This document shows, one piece after another, positions 10,836 to 24,479 of a stretch of DNA of 64,000 bases (within the stretch, counting starts at the first letter, position 1; every line of letters begins with the position of its first letter). Source of the stretch: Lingula anatina (lineage: Eukaryota; Brachiopoda; Lingulata; Lingulida; Lingulidae); NCBI RefSeq assembly GCF_001039355.2, contig NW_019775642.1:100110-164109 (forward strand), given 5' to 3'. Both the position numbers and the translations under genes were made by a program. The notes below the pieces were generated by a model. It worked only from the letters and a program-made list of their open reading frames with translations. It searched no databases and was not told the origin of the DNA.

Positions 10836-13462
10836 TAGAGGCTTGTTTCAAGTTATCTCTTAAGCTCAGGGTGGATTAGCGTTGTAGTTGGAGCGCCATT
10901 ATGTACATTTCATAATATAACATGACAGCTTAAAAATATACACACTTCCTATTAACCTTTTTCATCTTTTGCGGAAATACGAAGTGCGCATGACAGGAAC
11001 CGCGCGCCACAGGGGTCATGGTGGTCCTCTGCTGTTTCCAGCATGGCAATGCTAGGTGTAGATGATGTACAAGGTGCGCATATAAAAAGGTCGTATGAAG
11101 CGTGCATTGCTTTCTGTCAAACTAAAAAGGTGGCTGAAGCACAGAAATGCGTAAACTGTAGGCAAGAAACAGCTATTTGGACGGAGAATCAAGCAATTAA
11201 ATATTTTCTTTCTCAGTTTAAATACGATGCGCTTTACAACTAGACTTCACCTAAGCGTCCGAGCCTTGGCTGCACTTTCAATAGTGATGACGAACTAAAG
11301 CTACGGAGTTCTTTTAAATGCTTCCGATAATAAAGATATGCGAAAGAGACTCGTTATTTTTTTATATATAAAATCAAAATAGCCAGTAGACTCGTACACA
11401 GCTTTCAAGAGTGTGGACAGGTGCGCAGGCCTACGTCTTCACAATTTTGTACATGTTGTATGCAAGCTGTGGCGATATCACCTCATGTACCGGCAGTGTC
11501 AATTCATTACGATTTTTATGTCTTGTTTGAAGGATATCTTAAGAGATTTTTAAAGTGATAAAATGAAAAGATTTCCTGCATTATTTGACTCGTAACTACT
11601 GTGTATACAGGTAAAACTGACACGCAGATCGTTCGTCGGTGAACTGATTAAATCGTTTGGTACCTGATAAGGCATCGGGTGTTACTTGTTCAATTGTTCG
11701 GTAAGGCGGGCGGCCACAACTACGACCTTTCCTCTGTAATTAAAACCTTTTAAGTGTTAAATAGGTGAGACAGGAATTCTCGACTCTTTCCCAGACGATA
11801 ATTAAAGTTTACCGTGTCTTACTCTAGTATATGCACAAAATTTACGACAGGTAAAAAATGTCAGCCTTTCGGTCTGACAAGTATGAAAATTTTGTCAATC
11901 TGAAACAAAAACAAAATTACAGCAAGAGCCCAAATTATTTGATTTTTAAATGTTTTTATGCGTATTTTCATCGTTTTCAATCACAGACAATTAAAACATT
12001 CAAATAAAGTGTTTCCCACACATTTCATACTTTTCAACTATCTAAGACAGTTAAATATACGTAGGCCTACTTTAATACTAAGCATATTTGTATTACTTTA
12101 CAAATACGTTGTTGGATTATGTTTATTATCCATTTTGTCTTTACCATACATTTATTATGTACATGTAGCTTATATGCCCATTGAATTTTCCAATTCTCTT
12201 GTCATTGAGTTCAGAAATAAATAACTTTTTATTTCGCCGATAACGCGTTCAACAAGAGCCGATGTACTTTCTTCTTCGTATGTCTCTGTTGATCTTGATA
12301 ATATAAGCCCTGTTTGTACAAATCAGTAATACGTATACGGGACTGAATACATAATAATAAAAATTTTATTCTCACGTCTCAGTCTCACGTTAAAAAAATA
12401 GAACCCACCCTGCTAAGGGTTATTAGAGACTAAAACCTGTGATGGGCCTACACCATTTAAAATGATCACTTATCAATAAAACACACACAAAAAGGATATT
12501 ACATACAAAACTTTTCAAACCTTCTCTTTGTTGTTACACAAAAAGTCGTGAAAGTTCTTGAATTTTTTGTAAGTAGAATCCCCGTGTAAAACTTCAAAGC
12601 TTTTACTTTCTTTTTCCATAATCTCATGCTTGAAGTCTTTTCTTAATTTTTAGGCCCCGACCTATTCTTCAAATTTTTCTTCAAATCTTTACAATTTTTT
12701 TTTTACCCCGAGTTCTATTTGCCGATAGTTCGTTTTATCCGTTGTTTAACTAAGCATTTCTGTTTTTTATTAAAGCACCGTTGATCTCCTAATATTATAG
12801 TTTTTCTTCCCGCCTTCGAAATGTTCAGCGCAAACGCGGTGCCCTGCTTTTGATCCAAACTTGCTATATTTTCCTTTCTTTCTACCATATTATTCATTCT
12901 AACGGGTTTGTTGGGAACTTATTAAACCTCATGTGTCGATCTCGCTTACTGTTATTGTAGTAGCAGGACAAAAAGCACGTAAACCCAGCCATGGTTTTAA
13001 GTACCGCTGTAAGTGTTTCGACGTAGCAGGGCTCCCCTACCCACAATGCAATTTCCATTTCCGGAAAAAGATGAAAAAGCGCTCTTCCTCCAGGGGCGAC
13101 TCCCGTTGGCACTGCTCTGGCATTTAGGCATACTATCAAATGTTTGTACTCCGAAAAGTCGACTATACTGGGAACGGTATCATTTCTGAGTTTTCTCCTT
13201 ACTTTTCCGCCACACAATTCTGCTCGACAAGGCTAAGATATATTATCTTTTAACCATCAGATTTTATTCATCTATTTGACTTTTGAAAACTGATTTTGCA
13301 GCAATTGTATTTATTTATTTGCTTAGTAATTTTATCAAATAGTTTTATCTAGATAATTATTGATTTGTAACAGACGACAGTAAGGGGAGAAAGCACATTT
13401 TATTAAAAGTAAGGCCAATGCAATGGACATTACGTAACAAACAATTAAAGGCCCTCTTCTAA

Positions 13463-13505
<43 letters not shown>
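13463..13505. repeat. (TAA)n microsatellite
   Basis: Uninterrupted ATA/TAA trinucleotide run of about 43 bp. A similar run occurs at 14120-14160, close to the 3' end of the second GPCR. Confidence 0.95.
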
Positions 13506-13510
<5 letters not shown>

Positions 13511-14122
13511 GATTGGAGAGAAAAACAAAGACTTATGATCATTCAGTACTTTATTCATTATATACATTTTTTGGTTTAGTAACACCAATAATTAAAAACT
13601 ACATGGATTAAGATACATAAACGGTATACTGTAAAATAACAGAGCACGGCACACACACTATTGTCGGGCGCAGAAGTCCATTATCCATGTTACGCAATTG
13701 GATTTGGCACTTTTTAAATGAATTTACATTTGTTCTACATTGTTAGACTATGTAGCATTGGTCAGGTTTCACCAACAACCGCTGTGTTAAAATGTTTATG
13801 TTGCGTTAAGCTTTCAAAGCTTAGTTGGCAAAAAAGGTCAAACATATGACTGGTAATAGTAAATGCACATATCGGTATACTAACACTCGACTGCGGTCGA
13901 TATGATGATGATACTAGTGCTGTCATTCATGTACATATTTACGGAATACGTGTACACGGAGAAATACATGAGATATCACCGGAAATGTAAAATAAAATGT
14001 TATAAGGTATAAATATCCATATAGAGCTGTATACAAAAATATCCCCCCCCCCCCCAGTACAAAGAGCAATTGTTCAGTTTTAAAAGAAAGTACCTGTATA
14101 TTATCTCAATTGAAATATTATT

Positions 14123-14159
<37 letters not shown>

Positions 14160-14236
14160 GTAATCATCATCATCATCATTATTTTCTGTAGAGCTTAAAA
14201 CTGATAGAAAACACCATATTTTGAGCAATGTTACAT

Positions 14237-16936
14237 TTAAAGCCGACTTAAACTTGTGTCTTGTTTTAGTGAGAATTTCAAGGAATTGCTCTCCGATGGA
14301 GTGGGAGATTTTGGTGTCGGCGGAAGCTTATTACTTGAGCTAAGTGTCAAAGTGCGCGTGCTGGACCTAGTTATTATCTTCCGGTCTCGAAGATCCCGCC
14401 ACACCCGCCTTGAGCAGACGACGGCTATGAATATAAGTAAGCCGTCCAAAGTTGTTAAAATAACGAAGATAAAGTTCAACGCGAGGACATTGAGTCCTCC
14501 GGAAAGGAAGCCAAATAGCCACGTTGTTCCCATCAGAGCAAAAAGTCTCACATAAATAAGAAAAGTGTGTTTGTTTCTTTTTGCCTTCAGTTTTCCCGCC
14601 TCAGAAATGGCGATGTGTATTGACCTTGCGATCATGGCAAAAAGAACGATATTCACAATAAGGATAACTCCGATAGGGGCCACGAGAAACAAGACAAGCG
14701 GGTAGATATTGCTAATGTAACAGGCGGGCCCCGAGTAATGCGGTTGGAACTGAGAATCTATGTCGACGTAGTCCAAAACCAGACAAAGAGCAACAATTCC
14801 GCCTGGCAATAAAGTTGCATAGCAGACATACCCAAAGATAGTTTTGTTGGACTCTGCCGATATTTGTAACGATGACGTGCGCCTAAAGGTCTTCCACAAA
14901 TCAATAGCAATGACGTTCATCCAGAAAAACGACGCCAGTAAGCTCCAATGGAATAACGCAGCCACCGCGATGCACGCGCTGACGTCGCCACTTAAACTGG
15001 CAAATGGTCGAGCTAAGAAGAAAACTTTCCACAATACTAGAGAGAGGCAGAGAGATAGTTGAAGTTTTCCTGGGAAAGTTTGAAATAATGCAACAAACGG
15101 TTGCAGTGCAATTCGTATGAGTAAACAGACGAGAGAAATGGCAATGCAGACGATCGTCAGTATTCCTAGCGCTTCCTTCGAATCATCTCCTGAGAGATTA
15201 TCCTGTGGATTTGAACTAACCGTGAAATTGAGCAGATTTCGGCAGACTAGAATAGATCCATTATTATCGTACAATACATCAGATTCATTTATAATCGTCA
15301 TTGAAGGCAGCAGTATATTCCCATTTTCGGTCGTGTCGTAGCTATCGAAACGCACGCGTTCACAATCAGTTTCGGCAATGTGCAACACCTGGTCACTTGT
15401 GTTGGTGGCATTCATCAAATCACCTAACTCATAAGGATCATGATAGAGCGACAACGAAATTGTTGAGTTAACTAATGTCACGAATTGTCCAAGAACAGAT
15501 CTAAATCTTTCAGTTCGCGTCACGTTGATCCACTCTTCCTTAATTTCATCGGCTTCAACGGTTTTGTTAAATTGCAATTTGAAGTCATTATGAATCAGGA
15601 AGGATTCTTTCTGTTTGCGAGCAGCCCCGAAAGTGACGAAACCATACACTGCCTCCCCATACATTTCACCTATTAAATTCGTGAGTATCTGTCCATAATT
15701 TTTCAGCTGAAAATCGTCCGTTATAAATATCGAAAGCGGATCGCTCGTTGCTTTCGGTTCCCACAGTGTATTCACATGCACGTCGTAGACTAAGACACCG
15801 AGGACGCATGCGCCATCCCTAAGAATATAATCCTTTCGGCATTGGGATGGGATACAGGATGACGTCACCTCGTCCAACGTGCACATTGTGACGTCATCAT
15901 CTGTGCCTGAGCCGACTCCGACGTGAACTTCTGCATCTTGAGTAAAATCCATGACTATTGAGAACGAGAAAGAACCGAGTGAGGGCCTGTTGTTGCTTCC
16001 AGAGATTTCTACATCAGTACTTCCGGATACAACAGAATGTATTGGGGGTATGAAAGGGAACAAAATTTTTGCAGGGCAGGTCATGTCTGTCACGTTTTTA
16101 CCATGGCAAATAGCGCAGTATTCATTTTGGTACTCCTTCCCCTGCACATCGACCACATTTTTGTACTTTTTGCACGCCTCTTGTATTTGTGTTGTACACG
16201 TGTTATTTGGGGGACATCTGTTCACTGTTCTGCCAGCCTGACAACGTCTCTTAGTCACACCCGGTGGAAAATGCAGTTTAAAATAACATGAGCGCTGTTT
16301 CAATATCTCTAAGGGATCTGTGATGTTTTTAAGAACTTCAAGTTCCTTTGAACATTCGTATGACGCATTCCAGAATCGGTAGTCTGTGACGTCATTACAC
16401 TTGGCACAGAAAATGTTGGTGTAGTGCAGTCGGTTTGTGACGTCAGTGACGGGGATCTTATGCGATAAGGCAGTGCTGTGTGAGAGACACTTTGTCTCCA
16501 TGTCAGTGCCTTGCCAATGCGGCAAGCATCCCTCACCTAGAAATAACACAAATTCATCTTGTGAAGTTTCAACACAAATAGGCACCGCGGCAATGACTGG
16601 CATGATTCTGATCACGCGGGAGTTGGACTGACAGATGCTGTCGTAGTCGTAGCAACAGTCACCATATGTTTTGCACACTTCGTCACAAGAGCAGTCTTCT
16701 CCCTGTGATGCAACCGCCCCGCACCGTCTCTGACAGGAGTACGACCGGTCGCATTTTAGGGCATTTGTCATGACGATGTTCTTTTGCAAGGTACCGCTAC
16801 AAACGTCCGTGGCGTTGTAAAATTCAACAGGATCCCCCAAATTTGGCGGAGGCGGAGGAAGTAAATCCCATGAATTCAAGGAGGAAACTAACTTCCATGA
16901 AATGCATAACGGAATGAGAAAATACAACGAATTCAT
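14237..16936 (-). CDS. Somatomedin-B domain class B (adhesion/Methuselah-like) GPCR, paralogue 2
   Basis: Single-exon receptor of 899 residues from Met at 16936 (the frame extends to 16960). It is a clear tandem paralogue of the gene at 6386-9091: same strand and same order of domains, with long near-identical 7TM blocks such as FPGKLQLSLCLSLV, FFWMNVIAIDLWKTF and LFALMGTTWLFGFLSGG. The signal peptide is followed by a Pro-rich stretch (LLPPPPPN), then a somatomedin-B module with all eight cysteines ending DCCYDYDSIC, an N-glycosylated cysteine-rich ectodomain, seven helices and a Ser/Thr-rich tail. No canonical GPS site is visible. Lack of introns in both copies, while all other genes nearby are split, suggests that an intronless ancestor was duplicated in place. 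Ligand unknown. Confidence 0.9.
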   Translation of the reverse strand: MNSLYFLIPLCISWKLVSSLNSWDLLPPPPPNLGDPVEFYNATDVCSGTLQKNIVMTNALKCDRSYSCQRRCGAVASQGEDCSCDEVCKTYGDCCYDYDSICQSNSRVIRIMPVIAAVPICVETSQDEFVLFLGEGCLPHWQGTDMETKCLSHSTALSHKIPVTDVTNRLHYTNIFCAKCNDVTDYRFWNASYECSKELEVLKNITDPLEILKQRSCYFKLHFPPGVTKRRCQAGRTVNRCPPNNTCTTQIQEACKKYKNVVDVQGKEYQNEYCAICHGKNVTDMTCPAKILFPFIPPIHSVVSGSTDVEISGSNNRPSLGSFSFSIVMDFTQDAEVHVGVGSGTDDDVTMCTLDEVTSSCIPSQCRKDYILRDGACVLGVLVYDVHVNTLWEPKATSDPLSIFITDDFQLKNYGQILTNLIGEMYGEAVYGFVTFGAARKQKESFLIHNDFKLQFNKTVEADEIKEEWINVTRTERFRSVLGQFVTLVNSTISLSLYHDPYELGDLMNATNTSDQVLHIAETDCERVRFDSYDTTENGNILLPSMTIINESDVLYDNNGSILVCRNLLNFTVSSNPQDNLSGDDSKEALGILTIVCIAISLVCLLIRIALQPFVALFQTFPGKLQLSLCLSLVLWKVFFLARPFASLSGDVSACIAVAALFHWSLLASFFWMNVIAIDLWKTFRRTSSLQISAESNKTIFGYVCYATLLPGGIVALCLVLDYVDIDSQFQPHYSGPACYISNIYPLVLFLVAPIGVILIVNIVLFAMIARSIHIAISEAGKLKAKRNKHTFLIYVRLFALMGTTWLFGFLSGGLNVLALNFIFVILTTLDGLLIFIAVVCSRRVWRDLRDRKIITRSSTRTLTLSSSNKLPPTPKSPTPSESNSLKFSLKQDTSLSRL

Positions 16937-19900
16937 TTTGCCAAGGTAACTGGTGTGCATCTGTTGTGGCGGTTTTCGAAATTGCGACAGTTGAGACGGT
17001 TGTGCAGTATGTCAGTTGTGCTGCATTGCAGTATGTTGTGGTTTCACTTTTGTCATTGATTCATCTCAGTGCCTGAAAAGAACAAAATGTGCTGTGAGAA
17101 AACCTGCTCATAAACAACGTATTTAATATATATACATAATTAAATGCAAATACAAAACAAAATACTTAACAACCGATAAAAGAAAGGAATAAAATAGGAC
17201 TAAAAAAAATCAGAGGACCAATTTTTCTCCCACGTCAGTATATGGACGGAATAAGGCGAAACGCCTACATCTTGCTTAATATACCACTTCATCTGAACCC
17301 CATTCATTAAAATTGCGATCAAAATCTCCATAATGGGGTATTTTGCGACAATGATTCGCCCACTTAATATGCTCTCTAAAGCACTACGGAATGACTCCTG
17401 TTAGATTGCTCGAAGCGTGTTGCTGTTATGGTAACTTACATAGTTAAAGTCACGTATTCATCACTAGACCATATCGCAATTACTCAGAGACTTTGTTTTT
17501 GAAGTTAACAGTCTCAAAAATGCTGCAGATGCCAACGGGCATATACTTTTCACTTGATTTCACTGTCAGTCTAATATTTACTATACAGGAGCACGCTTTG
17601 TGGTATCCACATTTTAAGAAATGTTATTTACAGTAGATCTGTAATAAATAAACGCCCAAGTGTCCAGGTGTAATTTAAAATGAAATATTTACCGTAGACA
17701 CACTGAGATACCGCATAAATCACACTGTACCCAATTTCTTCTTTTTTTCCCCTTTTTTGACATTGTCATTTTTTTCTTTTAGCCTACCACGCCCGTGTTT
17801 TATGCAGACATTTATGACTTGCGTTTGTCAGACCAATATTTTTGGCCTGCGGTTAGATTTTGTTCGATTAACATTTCACACATAACAACGAAGACTGACG
17901 GCATTTCTATTAGTATGCATGTTCCTAATACGCCATAAGCACTATAATTATAATTGCAAACGGTAAATTACGATTACAAGAAGCATTCCTGAGGTTTCTT
18001 AAAGTTATCTAAGCAGTACATAATCGAGACGATCTGATGTACTTTGTGGGACGTGTATCTGTGACATGCTAGCAGTTTATAATTTTAATATATCTGCACC
18101 GTACTCTTAGCTGACGTTTTTTCCCTTAACTTCACGATTCCTCAATATTACGCTTTTTGTATAGTATTCTAGAATATAAGATGATATTAGTCTGTCAATT
18201 CATGTAAATCAAAAATATTGTTTTTCATCTTGTAATCACAGTCATCATTCTGTGTTGTGATCTTTAAACTAATGATGTTAATATATAAATCTTACAATGC
18301 TGCACTATAACTCACTGTTAGCCTTGAGTTAGTTTATCAGACACCATTTTTTAAAGCTGAGTCACGACATTGCGAGATTTTAATGGAGTTAAATGTTCAG
18401 ATATCTTTATAAAAAACACCAGAGATTTTATTTAAAACAAAATAATACATGCGTGTGCCTGATTTTGTATTTCGAAAAGTATTATTCTTACCATAGAACT
18501 AAAGCCATCATTGTGTAACATATGTTCTTTAAAATAATCATGTTTCTAATTTTCTGCCATGTACAGTGTGAATAAAACTCATATAAGATTTAAGAATGAA
18601 AATAAATTATTTCACCACACGATGATGATGGAGGACACATTTTATAATTAGATCTATCTATTTTATAAATAAATGAAATTTCATTTACCGGCATCGACTA
18701 GGTTTAATCCTTTTTTGTAACAGCTGTGATATCGCGATCGGTTTCTCTAAGGTCCTCTTAACACCAACTTACTTAAGCGATCGATAAAACCTACACCAAT
18801 GCACCTTGACAACGTAATAACCTGTCCAGTATGTAAGAGAATCACCAAAACGCACCCCTCCTCGCACTCGACGCGGGTAATTTATCAACATACGCCCAAA
18901 CAGAGGGCAACGAAATTGTGAAAACGAGTAAAAAATTGTGTCGCAATTACATTTACTGACACGAGCCTTATCCGTTTTAACGTCAAAGTCCGCGATTTTT
19001 AATACAGTTCTGATCCTGAGTTTTGTCGCCCAGCCGTCTTAAAAACGGATGTAGATGTACAGTAAAGGAATGTAGCCAAAGACCACAACTAATGTTTTGT
19101 TTTTTTTTTGTTAAAAAAGCTGTGTAATGAAAAATAAAACGGAATTGATAGATGAAATGTATAATAGTAAAATTTTCAAGTTTCTGTTAATCCTGGCCCT
19201 GTTAAGGATCCTTTGTCATTCATTTCCAAGTGTATGTTGTGGAAAGCTTCCTCTCCTACTTAATCATACCATAAATGAGTTAATTTTGGACGGCCCATTT
19301 CGAAATCGAAATTCTGACGGTTCCTGAGATTGACTGATGTTGCAAAACTTATGAAATTTTTTCAAAAACACAGGCTCACGTCTGACCTTAGGACCCTCAA
19401 AGAAAATGACTATATACAGGCTATGTTGTTATTGTGTACCGCTTTATGTAAAATGGGCATTACTTTATTGTCGTTTCTACAGTCAGAAGAAGGGGGGTGT
19501 CTTCAGACATCTACACAGCAGACCTCAGCAGTGATATATTGTATAACGCGTCTTCTAAATGTAAGTAACTTATGACATATAATATAATACTTGTAGTGTC
19601 ATTTGTAATCCACATTGTAGTACATGTATGACAGTAGGGGGGCTAGCTTAGAGAGGCAATGAATATTAACGCATTAAATGACCAATCAATCATTATTTTC
19701 ATTAAATATGTGTAAATAAGATGTTTCAAAACGTAGGTGATGATAAACTGACCATGGCTTTGCGAGAGGACTTACCAAGAAACGGTCACCATTCTATCAT
19801 GCGACTTTCTTCAATATATTTTCATATCCGCTTCATATGTAGCTATACTCCCGTTTTACATTAACATGGTCACTTGATCCGCTGTGGTTTTGTTTAGGTT

Positions 19901-21573
19901 ATAAAGTTCAACTATGCCAGAAAGTCCTGACTCTTCTTTTCTCGTGATTTTTCCTGTCCGGTTATAAAATCCCTTGGTCCATATGTGCCTCTGCAATCTT
20001 CAATGCTCTTATTTGATAGAAAAAAAAAACCCCTCTCTGTCATAAGTCACTGGTGAATGTCACCTTTGAGTTTATTTCCTCCTTTTTGGTTAACCCATTG
20101 CGCACCCATGCAGGTTTATACGTCCGGCGCACACGGCAAGATATCAGCTGAACGACTGGACCTTTAGAGTTTCGGGCCATTAGCTTTGTTGATTCTTGAC
20201 CTTGGGTACAAATTAAAATCTATAATTTATCCCCTTTCTTTCACGTCCAGAAATGCGGTCACAAAGCTTATACTGCGTCCACGCAACGCTGGAAGCTGAG
20301 CACGTATTTTGTCGTGTGTGTCGGGCCATAACTTGGCCTGTCATTTAATTTGCATTATTTTCCCATTTAATATAGGTCAACCGCATATCTTTTTTGAATC
20401 ACTCTTACTCATGCTATAAGTTAGCTTCTGTCTCCACTCCTATTTTAGTGTGTGACTACGCGTTTATGGTGTAGAAATATGAGGACGGTACAGGCTTGGA
20501 CACAGTGATACACTATAGTCCCATGTACTGTGTAACACGTCAATAAACACCAAATGTCTCCCAGTGAAATATTATCATCTTACATATACCCTTAGGTTCA
20601 CTCAAAGTTTAGTTGAAAACTGACATCGCTCTTAAATTTTTCTGTCACCCTATGCACGCGGTAGAAACCAGGTAGAAACCAGGGGTTTGTGAGGGGTGTA
20701 GTTGGGGGGGGGGGGGGAAGGGGTGACGTACGGTTGCTGAGATATTTATGCCGATTTGTGTAGGCTATAGATGTTAGCCTTGTCTCCCTTTATGTCATTG
20801 TTGAAATTTTTTTCTTCTGTATTTTTATTTTTATTTAAGACGTTCTGAAGCATAGCTTCCCGAGCTAAGTGCCCCTTGGACCCCCACCCCCACCCCCACC
20901 CCTACCACCCCCACCACCATTCTGCCCGTTGCACGATATGAACTGATTAAGAAATTAAAGCAATTTAGAGAGCGCATTCCACTGCCCTTTTTATCTTATC
21001 CTGGCAGTTGGAGATACACAAATGAATAGAAAATGTTGTTTTTCTAAAAATTGGTCTTAAATGTTAGACTCCAAATTTAGTCTACTTCAGCTCGGGTTTT
21101 ATTCACGTACTGGCTCGTCTACAAAGTTAAAGTAAGTACTGATGTTAATTATAAGCTAGGTCTCTTCTGTTATGGAACCTGTACAGCAGACGCAGGGTTC
21201 CATTTTATTGTACTACTACCGATTTTATTATGTGTCAAAGTGAACAGAATATCTGATATAAAACTTTGGGCCAGTTTGTCTGCCTCTTTTGTGAAACAGT
21301 CCCCCCACCCCCAGTGATAGCTTTTTTGGATTTACAATGATATTAATCAATGGCAGATTTAGGGGGTTCATTGGGGTCCTGACCCTCCACCCCCACCCCC
21401 TTCGATATCTGAAAAAATTCACACCAATTGTCCCCTTTTGCAATTAGAATTTTGACTAGCGGAATCATAGTTATAAACTGTATTAAATGACACCGTTCGC
21501 CCTCTAAAATACCAAAGTTTTTCGGGTACCTTCACCGGGCTCCGAACCCCACGTAAAGGGGGGGGGGGGGGGG

Positions 21574-21762
21574 NNNNNNNNNNNNNNNNNNNNNNNNNNN
21601 NNNNNNNNNNNNNNNNNNNNNNNNNNNNNNNNNNNNNNNNNNNNNNNNNNNNNNNNNNNNNNNNNNNNNNNNNNNNNNNNNNNNNNNNNNNNNNNNNNNN
21701 NNNNNNNNNNNNNNNNNNNNNNNNNNNNNNNNNNNNNNNNNNNNNNNNNNNNNNNNNNNNNN
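21574..21762. other. Assembly gap (N run)
   Basis: 189 Ns flanked on both sides by G homopolymers. The missing sequence is therefore probably G-rich. Frames that run across the gap have no meaning. Confidence 0.98.
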
Positions 21763-23476
21763 GGGGGGGAGGGTCGGCTTCGCATCCACGGCCCCCATTC
21801 AAATAATCCTGGGTCCACCCCAGCTAAGTGTTTTCTGAATAAAAGAACTCACACTCTTAAAAATTCATAAGAAAAAAATGTACCCCGGTTTTTTTGTGAT
21901 TTCGTTCAATCAGGCTAATCTAAACAGAGGCCTTAGTTTAATTTTATTACCTTACAGCGTTTTCAACAAATTAAACCCATTTTATGGTCAGCTTCAGGCT
22001 GATTTATGGCAATTATTGCAGCGTGGTATAGTCGTTAAGCGCGTACAGATAGAATCTAATCACAAAATTTGATGTTACTGTACACGTTCAGCCCGAGTTA
22101 TCCCAATTCGTGTGCACCTTTAACTTGTAAACAACTATTTATATTTATAGTTACGTCCGTGTGAGATAGAAAGTTCAAAATGATGACGCACAATGCAGAG
22201 TAAAAACGCTTTAATGTCACTTCATTCGTCTGGCAAATCATAGTTTACATTTTGCAGCGCACGTTATCTTTATTTTCTTAAAGCGAAATACCAACTGAAA
22301 AAACAAATATTTACGACAGTGTTCCTCTTAAGATCCGCTGGGGTTGGCGTGACTTCGATTATTAACCACAGAGACTAAGATAAAGCAGAGGCTTTCATAT
22401 GGAGAATCTAGCCACAAAAATATCTAGATAAATAATTGGAAATGTTCACGCACCCTTTTTTATGGAGTAGCCGTAAAGCTCCTGAGTGAGAAATACATGC
22501 TTTTTCTCACTAAGATACATGTTCGAAAAGTGATCTCACACGATACATAAAGTAGCAAGTTAACGTGACTCACACAATTGTTTTATTATTTTATTTTTTA
22601 CCGAGTACGTTTACCTAGTTAAAGACACGTACGGGTGTTTTGTATTTAGTCTGTCCCAATGCAGATCCGAAGTACATCAGACCACCAACTTGTTATTTTA
22701 CAGACAGACCAATCAAAGATAAATGCACTTGTAATGTTTTGACGCAACCCTCACTCTTAAAAAGATATTCAAGTCTAATAAAAATTCATCATTTGTGTAA
22801 TATTCTCAGTTACAATATAAGTATCTTTACGCCAACAGCTTAAGTCAAAGTTGGAGAAAGATTTCCAAACCCACAGTGGAAATAAGTCCAATCTAAGCTT
22901 ATGTTGTGAAAAAACTTTTACTATAATAGAAATACAAAGGTATTTGTATCATGAAACACAACAGAAGAGAAGACACTGCTCCTTGTGATAAATGTATGAT
23001 GAAATAAATGATAAAGAACATCTCAAAACTAAAAAAATTACAAAAGATGAAAAGGAACGGCCAATATTACAGGAAACGTTGGAGCCACTGATCAAAAGAT
23101 ATACAGGGAAATCTCGTGTGTGGAAATCTTGGAATATTTTGCTTCGTCAAGGTCATCTTTGCTTTTGATTTAGCGTTAATCAATGTTTACACTTACGTTT
23201 AAAAATCAGGCATACAGCTCTGACTGTATTTGAAAGTGAACATAGAAGCTAGTTAACCATGTTCACATCTATCAATGTATCTTATCGCTTCAATGAATGC
23301 ATCATTTTAAGGAGGCTCTCTCAAGCAATTGTTCTTTGATATTTTACGTGTAAGACCAGACTGTAAATATCAAGACTTCAGATTTCATTTTGATAACGGA
23401 TTGTGAGTTGGAGGACCGCACTTAATTAAGCACTACATTTAATTGACTAGAAAGGTTGACTCATACGTAAGTGACA

Positions 23477-23635
23477 CAGGGCCGGTTTCACAAAATATCC
23501 CCTGTAACTTAAGAGTTAAAGTTGGTTTTATAGGGCAAATATAAGCCTAGGCATACAGCCTTCAGTCCACATTTTTTGGTGCAAAAGTTAAGACCCATTT
23601 TCATGCTATGGATCTTTTTATGAAACCGGCCCCTG
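23477..23635. mobile_element. MITE-like element with GGCCGGTTTCA ends
   Basis: Begins AGGGCCGGTTTCACAAAAT and ends TTATGAAACCGGCCCCTGT. Terminal inverted repeats of about 13 bp bound about 159 bp with no coding capacity. Flanking ACAG/CTGT makes the ends slightly longer. Non-autonomous DNA element is the simplest reading. Confidence 0.7.
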
Positions 23636-24479
23636 TTATCAGACATTGCTTTTAAGGCGAGCATGTTTTCGCTGAACTGAGACCACAAATTATACTCATA
23701 GCGTCACTGCAATCATATCATAGCATGTGTCATGTTTATAACGTATTTACTATTGGTCAGTTATACATTTTATGGGATCTTCGAAGAAATTAAGATGAGT
23801 CTTTTATTTTATTAAGTATTGGAATTAAAAACCTGTCACTGCGTTTATTGATTATGATATATATAATAATCTCTTATCAGCGCTCCAATTACATTATTTT
23901 GACTGATGTAATGAAATGCTAATGTAGACATTCAGAAAACGTAACTTCTTGTTACACAAGGCTTCGGGGCAATGGGACTTTAATGACACACATGGAAATG
24001 TCAATGATGAAAATAAAAAAAATTCACTAACGCACACAAAACGCACAAATACCGAGGAATAATTGAATTACGCTTGTTTTCAAACTCGAGCTTTATCTTT
24101 AGTCCTAAGGATAAACTTTTTTACGATTTAGAATAAAAAGAAGTATAGTTTTCCTTTGATGTTGGTATCGAGGAAAGTATACATGATGGCACTAAGGGTG
24201 ATTAATGACGCTGGCGATGGCTATATGCCCAGACACAGTGTTTGCTAGTAAAATAAGAAAGAACTGATACAGTGGTCGATTGAATCAGCCATTTAATGTC
24301 CCTGTTTAGTAAATAAGATCGGTTCAATTAATTTTGACCGTAATACCATTTGAGACACAAACACTACATTAAGAAGAAATTCTCGGCATACAAAACACGC
24401 TGTTTTTAAATCCACGTCCAAAATAGTAACAGAAATATTACATATTAACTTGTGATGGTGGGACACGAGGCGTTTGGAT

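Larger units (their letters stand above)
9212..14236. other. Intergenic region between the two GPCR genes
   Basis: About 5 kb with no recognisable exon. It holds a hairpin (about 9508-9562), two adjacent foldback elements (10404-10604), the right end of a CTGGCTACGGGCCTG element (about 10700-10835), G-runs at 9975-9990 and C-runs at 10701-10713 and 14043-14055, and TAA microsatellites (13463-13505 and 14120-14160). A 66-codon open frame at 11043-11243 has no recognisable family and no supporting context. Confidence 0.5.
16961..24400. other. Gene-poor region with assembly gap
   Basis: About 7.4 kb without a convincing exon. It contains G-runs (20705-20717, 21558-21573), a CCCCCA-rich tract (20879-20920), the N gap (21574-21762) and a short inverted-repeat element (23477-23635). 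Open frames at 19127-19327 and 19330-19575 are short and show no recognisable family. The minus-strand part below 24.4 kb is similar to DNA near 33.0 kb, so it belongs to the duplicated EGF/PAN gene unit. Confidence 0.5.

Noticed and set aside
11043-11243. 66-codon frame as a small secreted or zinc-binding protein
   Set aside because: Several cysteines but no recognisable spacing, signal peptide or neighbouring exon.
19127-19575. Two adjacent short frames as a small membrane protein gene
   Set aside because: The first has a hydrophobic stretch, but neither frame matches a family, and no splice structure links them.
21419-21818. Open frames of 88-127 codons across 21.4-21.8 kb
   Set aside because: They run through the N gap, with poly-G giving proline runs; no real protein can be inferred.
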